From: Urechis unicinctus
Lineage: Eukaryota; Annelida; Polychaeta; Xenopneusta; Urechidae
NCBI GenBank assembly: GCA_034190875.2
Contig: CM067358.1
Location: 70,889,097 to 70,953,096, forward strand
DNA: 64,000 nt
Direction: 5' to 3'
The notes below the pieces were generated by a model, which ran no database searches, was not told the origin of the DNA, and saw nothing but the letters and a program-made list of their open reading frames with translations. Below, one piece after another: positions 1-35,400 of this stretch (positions within the stretch are counted from its first letter, which is position 1; every line of letters starts with the position of its first letter). The position numbers and the translations under genes are program-made.

Positions 1-24602
<24,602 letters not shown>

Positions 24603-24954
24603 GACACTTCTCCATCCCCACCTACAATCGTTTGGCGTTGCCATGCTAATGACGTCATTACTAGCTTCTACCATGAGCTGCAGATACCCCCTCCTTCTCG
24701 TTAATATATCCATGTTTAAAAACTGTTACTACGCATATAAAGAAGCCGTTGTATATTAGTTAAGTCCGTTGATTTGTTAGCGCCGGTAGTGTGGTTAACG
24801 GGCCGGCCGCTGGCGAGACCATGTCAATGACTGTAGTTGCTGTTGTCTTTCTTGGAACAACGAAGACAGCCATTATTGACCGAAATACACTATATAAACC
24901 CCCCGCGTCAACGCATCTTTCTCGCAATCATTGTCACAGTTGCAATTTTACCAA

Positions 24955-25560
24955 AACCTGCACAATGTTAACGTCAGCGTGGATCCGAGGTTCTCTTTAT
25001 GGCATAATGTTAACGTCAATGTCAATCCGAGCTTCTCTCAATGTCACAATGTTAACGTCAGCGTGGATCCGAGGTTCTCTTACAATGTTAACGTCAGCGT
25101 GGATCCGAGGTTCTCTTACAATGTTAACGTCAGCGTGGATCCGAGGTTCTCTTACAATGTTAACGTCGGCGTGGATCCGAGGTTCTCTTACAATGTTAAC
25201 GTCGGCGTGGATCCGAGGTTCTCTTACAATGTTAACGTCAGCGTGGATCCGAGGTTCTCTTACAATGTTAACGTCGGCATGGATCCGAGGTTCTCTTACA
25301 ATGTTAACGTCGGCGTGGATCCGAGGTTCTCTTGATGGCATAATGTTAACGTCAGCGTGGATCCGAGGTTCTCTTACAATGTTAACGTCAGCGTGGATCC
25401 GAGGTTCTCTTACAATGTTAACGTCGGCGTGGATCCGAGGTTCTCTTGATGGCATAATGTTAACGTCAATGTCAATCCGAGCTTCTCTCAATGTCACAAT
25501 GTTAACGTCAGCGTGGATCCGAGGTTCTCTTACAATGTTAACGTCAGCGAATATTGATGT
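24955..25560. repeat. 36-bp minisatellite downstream of CNGK
   Basis: Fifteen or so copies of a 36-bp unit (TGTTAACGTCAGCGTGGATC ... GAGGTTCTCT) lie just after the channel gene. The unit length is a multiple of three, so frames stay open on both strands; this is an array effect, not a gene. Confidence 0.9.
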
Positions 25561-25720
25561 CACATAGCATCTTGGAGTTCTCATTCTCAGCGTTGAGCAA
25601 TTGCGGCTGATAACCTTCGCTAATCATGTACACCACCTATCATTTGCCGTCACCCATCCGTACTAACGAGAAATCCCGGCAACAATTCACGCCCTATTTC
25701 GTTCCCTTTATTTCACATAG

Positions 25721-25812
25721 TCAAACAACATGAGCTGTTTATCAACGTGAACACTACGGAATCCATCATCATCAACGACTTCATGGATGATCTATCTGCC
25801 TCTGGCCATCAG
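25721..25812 (+). CDS. Possible isolated coding exon, unrecognised
   Basis: A 92-bp stretch is bounded by TTTCACATAG and CAG|GTTAAG. In the phase that skips two bases it gives 30 codons without a stop, starting KQHELFINVNTTESI. It sits in otherwise gene-free sequence and no partner exons were found. It could be a chance ORF, or an exon of a gene whose other exons I do not recognise. No function is proposed. Confidence 0.25.
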
Positions 25813-25919
25813 GTTAAGTAGCATGTAGCATTATCATATAATCACAATATGGACTTATTCTGAGGTCATTGTACCTTCAGAAAAAATCCTAAGTTGAGAA
25901 GTCTCGCAAAGCATCCAGT

Positions 25920-26060
25920 TTACATCGACAATGCGTGACACCAGTAGTGCCAGGTGTGGCTGTGTTATTAGTAGTGCCAGGTGTGACTGTGTCATTAGAA
26001 GTGCCAGGTGTGACTGTGTCATTAATAGTGCCAGGTGTGGTTGTGTCATTAGTAGTGCTT
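25920..26060. repeat. 27-bp repeat, five copies
   Basis: Five imperfect copies of AGTGCCAGGTGTGACTGTGT plus CATTAGA. Confidence 0.85.
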
Positions 26061-26132
26061 CGCGTTTGCTGACTTAGCAGTGGCGCTGCATGCGGTGGGG
26101 TTGGGACCTTCTTCTTGTGAAAACTCTCTATC

Positions 26133-26312
26133 CTTATCGCATGGCACCCTTCTCTCAGCCAATCAGAGCTCGAGAAAAAGCTCGGTCTTTTTCCCATATC
26201 ACCTCAAACGCACAGTTTGCCATGCGATAACTGCAACCGTGTCGATATATCACCGGTGGTCACGTGGGTGATATGGTTCTTTCCCCATATCACCCACGTG
26301 ACCATGCGATAA
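26133..26312. mobile_element. MITE-like palindromic segment
   Basis: TTATCGCATGG at 26133-26143 is inverted as CCATGCGATAA at 26302-26312, with a further CCATGCGATAA at 26219-26229. Inside lies a perfect 20-bp inverted repeat, 26257-26276 against 26285-26304 (TGGTCACGTGGGTGATATGG), with an 8-nt loop. No coding capacity and no clear target-site duplication are seen. A small non-autonomous DNA transposon is possible. Confidence 0.4.
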
Positions 26313-26659
26313 CCAACACTTATTGGCCGAGCATGTGAGGGTCTGCCTCATGTAGGAGTAAGCTAAGAAATGAAATGCCCATCCGAGGTTGACGAAGAGA
26401 AGACAGTTGAGTCTGACCACATAGAAAAGATGAGTGAAGACAAGAGGCGGCGATGTAGGCCCTCAACTTAAGCATGTATATGCGAGCGCGAAGAAACCTC
26501 GTAAGACCGGCCGTACGCATGCGCGCCATCGTGTTGGCTGTAGATTGATAGTATTTGATTGAACCATTCACTTGATTATCTGTAGCCATAGTCCGATATA
26601 AGAGAAGAAACAGGCGTTGAATGTGGCCAGGTAACGATAGGGATGATATATGCTAGGAG

Positions 26660-26705
26660 GGGCCCGGCTGGCTGGCTGACTGGCTGGCTGGCTGGCTGGC
26701 TGGCA
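26660..26705. repeat. (GGCT)n tetranucleotide repeat
   Basis: A run of GGCT units with one GACT interruption. Confidence 0.9.
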
Positions 26706-26839
26706 CATATCGATGTAGCACCTGAAAAATAGACACGTCATCACCGCGTAATCAATAGGGCTGCAATGAGCTTAATATATGAACATACGGAAGTCTTTGG
26801 TACTAGAAATGGAAGATTTGAAAGATAGAGATAGACAGT

Positions 26840-27330
26840 TAGACAAAACGGCAGTCAGTCAGACAGAACGACAGTCAGACAGAACTGCAGTCCGGCGGAG
26901 AGTCAGACAGAACGACAGTCAGACAGACAGATATAACGAAAGACAGGCGGAGAGTCAGACAGAACGGCAGTGCGGCGGAGAGTCAGACAGAACGACAGTC
27001 AGACAGACAGATAGAACGAAAGACAGGCGGACGGTCAGACAGACAAAACGACAGTCAGACAGAACGACAGTCAGGCGAACAGACAGACAGAAAGATAGTC
27101 AGTCAGTACGATAGTCAGACAGACAAAACGACAGTCAGGCGGACAGTCAGACGGAACGATAGTCAGACAGACAAAACGACAGTCAGACAGAACGACACTC
27201 AGTCAGACAAAGCGACAGTCAGACAGACAAAACGACAGTCAGACAGACAATACGACAGTCAGACAGAACGACAGTTAGTCAGGCAAAACGACAGTCAGAC
27301 AGACAACACGACAGTCAGTCAGACAGACTG
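26840..27330. repeat. GACAGTCAGACAGAAC-type short tandem array
   Basis: Degenerate 15-20 bp units of ACGACAGTCAGACAGACA and relatives, forming an open but low-complexity frame. Confidence 0.85.
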
Positions 27331-27439
27331 GCACCCTTTTTGCTTTCAATATATAGAGTGAATACGAGAAGCTTTAATTTGCATCATTGCGGATGGGCCC
27401 ATGTTCCCCGTGGGTAGAGCCAGAGTCGACAACGAGCCG

Positions 27440-27912
27440 GAAAGACTGAAGGAGAGCCCCAGTAGCTTCCAGTCATACGCGCCCCTAGAGACTGAAGGAG
27501 AGCCCCAGTAGCTTCCAGTCATACGCGCCCCTAGAGACTGAAGGAGAGCCCCAGTAGCTTCCAGTCATACGCGCCCCCTAGAGACTGAAGGAGAGCCCCA
27601 GTAGCTTCCAGTCATACGCGCCCCTAGAGACTGAAGGAGAGCCCCCTAGTAGCTTCCAGTCATACGCGCCCCTAGAGACTGAAGGAGAGCCCCAGTAGCT
27701 TCCAGTCATACGCGCCCCTAGAGACTGAAGGAGAGCCCCAGTAGCTTCCAGTCATACGCGCCCCTAGAGACTGAAGGAGAGCCCCAGTAGCTTCCAGTCA
27801 TACGCGCCCCTAGAGACTGAAGGAGAGCCCCAGTAGCTTCTAGTCATACGCGCCCCAAGAGACTGAAGGAGAGCCCCAGTAGCTTCCAGTCATACGCGCC
27901 CCAAGAGACTTT
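27440..27912. repeat. 46-bp minisatellite next to Harbinger remnant
   Basis: Ten nearly identical copies of a 46-bp unit (GACTGAAGGAGAGCCCCAGT ... CATACGCGCCCCTAGA) directly abut the 3' end of the transposase remnant. Confidence 0.92.
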
Positions 27913-29548
27913 CTTCTCGTGGACGACTAGGGGATCACGTTCATTATCAGCAACAAAAACATCATCTTCATCATTTTCATAAACATCATCATCATAATCA
28001 TCATTGTTGTTTCTTAATTTGTCTTTTCTAATCATGTTGAGCAACACACTTCATGTAAAGAGGACCCTGAAGCAAGTGCTTGCTCCTAACTGCATCATCC
28101 CACCTGTCCTGTGTAAGCACCTACAAATACAAATAATCATTATGCTTATGAATAATATGCATATAATAGGTGCCTTATTGGATCACCCATAATTACTATG
28201 ATTGCCCACCTGATCCTTGATTTGAGTTAACCTGTACATCTCTCTACTGTAGACATGGAGACTTTATGGCAATGGTTATATGCCGCTGCGCTCTGTTGAT
28301 TGCGTTGAGATATGGCGTTAAAAGACATTCCATGCAGGGATGACCATTTTCCCCAAGTAGTACGAGGCCTTCAAAATCTCCTGCCTCAAACATTTCTTTA
28401 ATACTCTGGCCAAGCATGAAGGCATCGTGTATTGATCCGGGCCATCTTGCAACATCGCTCACTACAAGCTGAGGATCACAGATGATCTGATAAAATTAGT
28501 TTTTCCTGAGGCTTTACGAATTTAAAAATAATAGTGGAATCATACATTGATTGAATGTTCACTTTTTCTATTAACAAAAGGCCATTCTTCCTTGGACGGT
28601 GCTTTAATTTAAACATGGGTGACATCAATGGCACACACAGCACTTGGGAATTGGGCAATATTATGAAATTGTGTACTTATTGGGATGAGCTCAGTCACAA
28701 TTAGAGAAAACAATTAATATAAAATGTAATAAAAAATAGTTTAATGTTAGCAATATGATTTAATTTTATTTATTGAAATTAACTTTAAGATTCTTTCACC
28801 GTAATGATGAAGATAAAATGATTTCAATATAGTACTTGGTTGTAGGGAAGCTAACATACTCCGCTGCAATGGAACAGAGATATGCAGTTACTTTGTGGAT
28901 AATTCGGGAAGTGGATGCGGTGGAGATTCCGTGTATTTCAGCGACTTCAGGCAACATATTGCCCTTAGAATAAAATCTAAGGGCTGCATGTACCTGAATA
29001 TAAAAAAGGTAATTGATTATATTAGAATCATACTGGAACATATAGTTTATTATAAGCTGATTAAGATCAGAATATGGCAGCACTATAAAGGAAAATTAAT
29101 ATTTAATTAAATTAAACAACATTTTTTTGGGGAAAGATAAACTTTGATTTTGCTATAAAAACAACCCATCATAGCGTTAACACAAAAATCCCTCATAACC
29201 CAAGCAACCTTTGTCATAGACCATTATAAAAGTCTGTCATAGCGCTTCTGTAAGGAAAGCAAACAATATATTGCGTTAGCTAAAAAATAGAGGAAAATAA
29301 GAAAATTTGCAAACCTGGGTGTCGGGTTCGTTTGCTTTTGATCTGTTAGTAAAGATGCAAAAACCACTGCGCTCATATCCATCTATTAACTCTTCAAACA
29401 GGTGTCTTGGCAATCGATAGTCGCCAAATTCGTAGTCGGCCACATCATTAAGCCGTTTTCCGGGCAAAAATACTCGTCTACGTCTGACAAATTCATTTTT
29501 GTTCAGTGCGAGCAGGAGCATAGCCAGGCTTGGAGGAATGTTACGCAA
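27844..29548 (-). pseudogene. PIF/Harbinger (HARBI1-like) transposase remnant
   Basis: On the minus strand, 29548 to 29315 gives an N-terminal piece (YRLPRHLFEELIDGYERSGF). 28993 to 28836 gives the helix-turn-helix piece (ALRFYSKGNMLPEVAEIHGI, then STASTSRIIHKVT). About 28700 to 28555 gives FPSAVCAIDVTH, then a TAA, then IKAPSKEEWPFVNRKSEHSI, carrying the first catalytic Asp. After a small intron, about 28500 to 28250 gives DVARWPGSIHDAF (second Asp), LLTPYL and, after one frameshift, STVERCTG (catalytic Glu). About 28115 to 27930 gives CLHRTGGMMQL, a second in-frame stop (LFT, stop, SVLLNMIRKDK) and an acidic tail. Order and motifs match Harbinger nucleases. Two stops and a frameshift mean it is not functional as sequenced. 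Terminal inverted repeats were not identified. Confidence 0.8.
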
Positions 29549-29599
29549 AGACGGGGGAGAAATCTACAGTTCCAGACAGTAAAGTATGACCCCCCTTAG

Positions 29600-31707
29600 C
29601 TTAACAGAGGGGGGGGTTGAATGGGGAAAGATCAAAACCATGTAGAGGGCGGGGAGGTCATAGAAGTACCGCAAGGGTGGGGAAAATCAAGAGAAGTATG
29701 AATAGGGTGAAGAGGTCATAGCGTTCTGTAGAGGGCGGGGGGTCATAGAAGTACACCAGAGGGTGGGGAGATCAGAGAGAAGAATGAATGGGGTTGGAGG
29801 CCCATAGACTTTTCTGTAGGGGCGGGGAGGTCATAGACGTTATGTAGAGGGCGGGGAGGTCTTTGGAGGGGGGGTTCATGAAAAAGGGCGGGGAGGTCAT
29901 AGACTTTCTGTAGAGGGCGGGGAGGTCATAGAAGTACACGCAGAGGGGGGGGAATCAGAGAGAAGTATGAATAGGGTGAAGAGGTCATAGACGTTCATGT
30001 AGAGGGCGGGGAGGTCATAGAGGAACATGTATAGAGCGGGGAGGTCATAGAGGAACATGTATAGAGCGGGGAGGTCATAGAGGAACATGTATAGAGCGGG
30101 GAGGTCATAGAGGAACATGTATAGAGCGGGGAGGTCATAGACGTTCGTGTAGAGGGCGGGGAGGTCATAGAGGAACATGTATAGAGCGGGGAGGTCATAG
30201 AGGAACATGTATAGAGCGGGGAGGTCATAGAGGAACATGTATAGAGCGGGGAGGTCATAGAGGAACATGTATAGAGCGGGGAGGTCATAGACGTTCGTGT
30301 AGAGGGCGGGGAGGTCATAGAGGAACATGTATAGAGCGGGGAGGTCATAGAGGAACATGTATAGAGCGGGGAGGTCATAGACGTTCGTGTAGAGGGCGGG
30401 GAGGTCATAGACGTTCATGTAGAGGGCGGGGAGGTCATAGAGGAACATGTATAGAGCGGGGAGGTCATAGAGGAACATGTATAGAGCGGGGAGGTCATAG
30501 ACGTTCGTGTAGAGGGCGGGGAGGTCATAGACGTTCGTGTAGAGGGCGGGGAGGTCATAGACGTTCGTGTAGAGGGCGGGGAGGTCATAGACGTTCATGT
30601 AGAGGGCGGGGAGGTCATAGAGGAACATGTAGAGAGCGGGGAGGTCATAGAAGTACACGCAGAGGGTGGGGAGATCATAGAGAAGTATGAATAGGGTGAA
30701 GAGGTCATAGACGTTCATGTAGAGGGCGGGGAGGTCATAGAGGAACATGTATAGAGCGGGGAGGTCATAGACGTTCGTGTAGAGGGCGGGGAGGTCATAG
30801 AGGAACATGTATAGAGCGGGGAGGTCATAGACGTTCATGTAGAGGGCGGGGAGGTCATAGAGGAACATGTATAGAGCGGGGAGGTCATAGACGTTCGTGT
30901 AGAGGGCGGGGAGGTCATAGAGGAACATGTATAGAGCGGGGAGGTCATAGAGGAACATGTATAGAGCGGGGAGGTCATAGAGGAACATGTATAGAGCGGG
31001 GAGGTCATAGAGGAACATGTATAGAGCGGGGAGGTCATAGACGTTCGTGTAGAGGGCGGGGAGGTCATAGACGTTCATGTAGAGGGCGGGGAGGTCATAG
31101 AGGAACATGTATAGAGCGGGGAGGTCATAGACGTTCATGTAGAGGGCGGGGAGGTCATAGACGTTCGTGTAGAGGGCGGGGAGGTCATAGACGTTCGTGT
31201 AGAGGGCGGGGAGGTCATAGACGTTCGTGTAGAGGGCGGGGAGGTCATAGAGGAACATGTATAGAGCGGGGAGGTCATAGACGTTCATGTAGAGGGCGGG
31301 GAGGTCATAGACGTTCATGTAGAGGGCGGGGAGGTCATAGAGGAACATGTATAGAGCGGGGAGGTCATAGACGTTCATGTAGAGGGCGGGGAGGTCATAG
31401 AGGAACATGTATAGAGCGGGGAGGTCATAGAGGAACATGTATAGAGCGGGGAGGTCATAGAGGAACATGTATAGAGCGGGGAGGTCATAGACGTTCGTGT
31501 AGAGGGCGGGGAGGTCATAGACGTACATGTAGAGGGCGGGGAGGTCATAGAAGTACATGTAGAAGGCAGGGAGGTCATAGACGTACATGTAGAGGGCAGG
31601 GAGGTCATATAAGTACATGTAGAGGGCGACGAGGTCATAGACGTTCATGTAGAAGGCGAGGAGGTAATAAACGAACATGTAGACGACGAGGAGGTCATGA
31701 AAGTACA
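29600..31707. repeat. 30-bp satellite, block A (GGAACATGTATAGA variant frequent)
   Basis: About 60 well-ordered copies of a 30-bp unit, GCGGGGAGGTCATAGACGTT then CATGTAGAGG, with a frequent AGGAACATGTATAGA variant. The minus-strand frame that reads DLPALYMFLY / DLPALYMNVY stays open from 31708 to 29897. The first 250 bases are diverged. Confidence 0.95.
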
Positions 31708-32400
31708 TGTGGAGGCGTAGGAAGGTCAGCAGTACTGTAGAGGCGAGAGGTCGTAGACGAAAACATGAGAACGACGGTGAGGTCTAAGTATCATGTGGAG
31801 GGCGAGGAGGTCATAGACAAAATGTAGAGGTCGACGAGGTCATAGACGTTCATGTAGAGGGCGAGGAGGTCATATACGAATATGTAGACGAGGAGGAGGT
31901 CATACAGAGGGCGGGAGGGTCGGAGAGGGATGGGGGAGATAACCAAACAAAATGTAGAGAGCGGGGAAGGTAATAGAGTAGAACAGCCAGCAGAGGGTGG
32001 GGAGAATCATAGAGAAGTATGAATAGGGTGAAAGACGGTCATAGACGGTATGAGGGGAGGGGAGGTGGAGGTCATAGACGTAACAGGCAGAGGGTGGTGG
32101 AGATCAGAGCGAAGTAATGAATAGGGTGAAGATGGTTCATAGACGGTTCGTGTAGAGGGCGGGAGGTCATAGACGATTTGAATATGTAGGGCGGGGAGGT
32201 CCAATGATGAGGGCGGGGAGGTCATGAGGAAATGTATAGGCGGGAGGCATAACGTTTCATGTATAGGCGGGGATGGTCATAGAAGTACACTCAAGGGTGG
32301 GGAGATCAAGAGAAGTAAATAGGGTGAGAGGTCATAGACGTCGTGTAGAGGGGCGGGGAGGTCATAGACAATAGGTAAGATGCGGGGGGTCATGATGAGG
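31708..32400. repeat. Disordered segment of the 30-bp satellite
   Basis: The same satellite, but with dense single-base indels that break the 30-bp phase, between two blocks that are almost perfect. This looks like unpolished consensus or a collapsed join rather than natural decay. Confidence 0.75.
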
Positions 32401-35400
32401 GCGGGGAGGTCATAGACGTTCATGTAGAGGGCGGGGAGGTCATAGAGGAACATGTATAGAGCGGGGAGGTCATAGACGTTCATGTAGAGGGCGGGGAGGT
32501 CATAGACGTTCATGTAGAGGGCGGGGAGGTCATAGACGTTCGTGTAGAGGGCGGGGAGGTCATAGACGTTCGTGTAGAGGGCGGGGAGGTCATAGACGTT
32601 CATGTAGAGGGCGGGGAGGTCATAGACGTTCGTGTAGAGGGCGGGGAGGTCATAGACGTTCATGTAGAGGGCGGGGAGGTCATAGACGTTCATGTAGAGG
32701 GCGGGGAGGTCATAGACGTTCGTGTAGAGGGCGGGGAGGTCATAGACGTTCATGTAGAGGGCGGGGAGGTCATAGACGTTCGTGTAGAGGGCGGGGAGGT
32801 CATAGACGTTCATGTAGAGGGCGGGGAGGTCATAGACGTTCGTGTAGAGGGCGGGGAGGTCATAGAGGAACATGTATAGAGCGGGGAGGTCATAGACGTT
32901 CGTGTAGAGGGCGGGGAGGTCATAGACGTTCATGTAGAGGGCGGGGAGGTCATAGACGTTCATGTAGAGGGCGGGGAGGTCATAGAGGAACATGTATAGA
33001 GCGGGGAGGTCATAGACGTTCATGTAGAGGGCGGGGAGGTCATAGACGTTCGTGTAGAGGGCGGGGAGGTCATAGACGTTCGTGTAGAGGGCGGGGAGGT
33101 CATAGACGTTCATGTAGAGGGCGGGGAGGTCATAGACGTTCATGTAGAGGGCGGGGAGGTCATAGACGTTCATGTAGAGGGCGGGGAGGTCATAGACGTT
33201 CGTGTAGAGGGCGGGGAGGTCATAGACGTTCGTGTAGAGGGCGGGGAGGTCATAGACGTTCGTGTAGAGGGCGGGGAGGTCATAGACGTTCGTGTAGAGG
33301 GCGGGGAGGTCATAGACGTTCATGTAGAGGGCGGGGAGGTCATAGACGTTCGTGTAGAGGGCGGGGAGGTCATAGACGTTCGTGTAGAGGGCGGGGAGGT
33401 CATAGACGTTCATGTAGAGGGCGGGGAGGTCATAGACGTTCATGTAGAGGGCGGGGAGGTCATAGACGTTCGTGTAGAGGGCGGGGAGGTCATAGACGTT
33501 CGTGTAGAGGGCGGGGAGGTCATAGACGTTCATGTAGAGGGCGGGGAGGTCATAGACGTTCATGTAGAGGGCGGGGAGGTCATAGACGTTCATGTAGAGG
33601 GCGGGGAGGTCATAGACGTTCATGTAGAGGGCGGGGAGGTCATAGACGTTCGTGTAGAGGGCGGGGAGGTCATAGACGTTCGTGTAGAGGGCGGGGAGGT
33701 CATAGACGTTCGTGTAGAGGGCGGGGAGGTCATAGACGTTCATGTAGAGGGCGGGGAGGTCATAGACGTTCATGTAGAGGGCGGGGAGGTCATAGACGTT
33801 CATGTAGAGGGCGGGGAGGTCATAGACGTTCATGTAGAGGGCGGGGAGGTCATAGACGTTCATGTAGAGGGCGGGGAGGTCATAGACGTTCATGTAGAGG
33901 GCGGGGAGGTCATAGACGTTCGTGTAGAGGGCGGGGAGGTCATAGAGGAACATGTATAGAGCGGGGAGGTCATAGACGTTCATGTAGAGGGCGGGGAGGT
34001 CATAGACGTTCGTGTAGAGGGCGGGGAGGTCATAGACGTTCGTGTAGAGGGCGGGGAGGTCATAGAGGAACATGTATAGAGCGGGGAGGTCATAGACGTT
34101 CGTGTAGAGGGCGGGGAGGTCATAGACGTTCATGTAGAGGGCGGGGAGGTCATAGACGTTCATGTAGAGGGCGGGGAGGTCATAGACGTTCGTGTAGAGG
34201 GCGGGGAGGTCATAGACGTTCATGTAGAGGGCGGGGAGGTCATAGACGTTCATGTAGAGGGCGGGGAGGTCATAGACGTTCGTGTAGAGGGCGGGGAGGT
34301 CATAGACGTTCATGTAGAGGGCGGGGAGGTCATAGACGTTCATGTAGAGGGCGGGGAGGTCATAGACGTTCGTGTAGAGGGCGGGGAGGTCATAGACGTT
34401 CATGTAGAGGGCGGGGAGGTCATAGAGGAACATGTATAGAGCGGGGAGGTCATAGACGTTCGTGTAGAGGGCGGGGAGGTCATAGAGGAACATGTATAGA
34501 GCGGGGAGGTCATAGAGGAACATGTATAGAGCGGGGAGGTCATAGACGTTCATGTAGAGGGCGGGGAGGTCATAGACGTTCGTGTAGAGGGCGGGGAGGT
34601 CATAGAGGAACATGTATAGAGCGGGGAGGTCATAGACGTTCGTGTAGAGGGCGGGGAGGTCATAGACGTTCATGTAGAGGGCGGGGAGGTCATAGACGTT
34701 CATGTAGAGGGCGGGGAGGTCATAGACGTTCGTGTAGAGGGCGGGGAGGTCATAGACGTTCGTGTAGAGGGCGGGGAGGTCATAGACGTTCGTGTAGAGG
34801 GCGGGGAGGTCATAGACGTTCATGTAGAGGGCGGGGAGGTCATAGACGTTCATGTAGAGGGCGGGGAGGTCATAGACGTTCATGTAGAGGGCGGGGAGGT
34901 CATAGACGTTCGTGTAGAGGGCGGGGAGGTCATAGACGTTCGTGTAGAGGGCGGGGAGGTCATAGACGTTCGTGTAGAGGGCGGGGAGGTCATAGACGTT
35001 CATGTAGAGGGCGGGGAGGTCATAGACGTTCATGTAGAGGGCGGGGAGGTCATAGAGGAACATGTATAGAGCGGGGAGGTCATAGACGTTCGTGTAGAGG
35101 GCGGGGAGGTCATAGACGTTCATGTAGAGGGCGGGGAGGTCATAGACGTTCGTGTAGAGGGCGGGGAGGTCATAGAGGAACATGTATAGAGCGGGGAGGT
35201 CATAGACGTTCGTGTAGAGGGCGGGGAGGTCATAGACGTTCATGTAGAGGGCGGGGAGGTCATAGACGTTCATGTAGAGGGCGGGGAGGTCATAGACGTT
35301 CATGTAGAGGGCGGGGAGGTCATAGACGTTCATGTAGAGGGCGGGGAGGTCATAGACGTTCATGTAGAGGGCGGGGAGGTCATAGACGTTCATGTAGAGG

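Noticed and set aside
24791..25584. ORFs on both strands with a 12-residue repeat
   Set aside because: Product of the 36-bp minisatellite; frames are open in three phases at once, which is not expected of a real gene.
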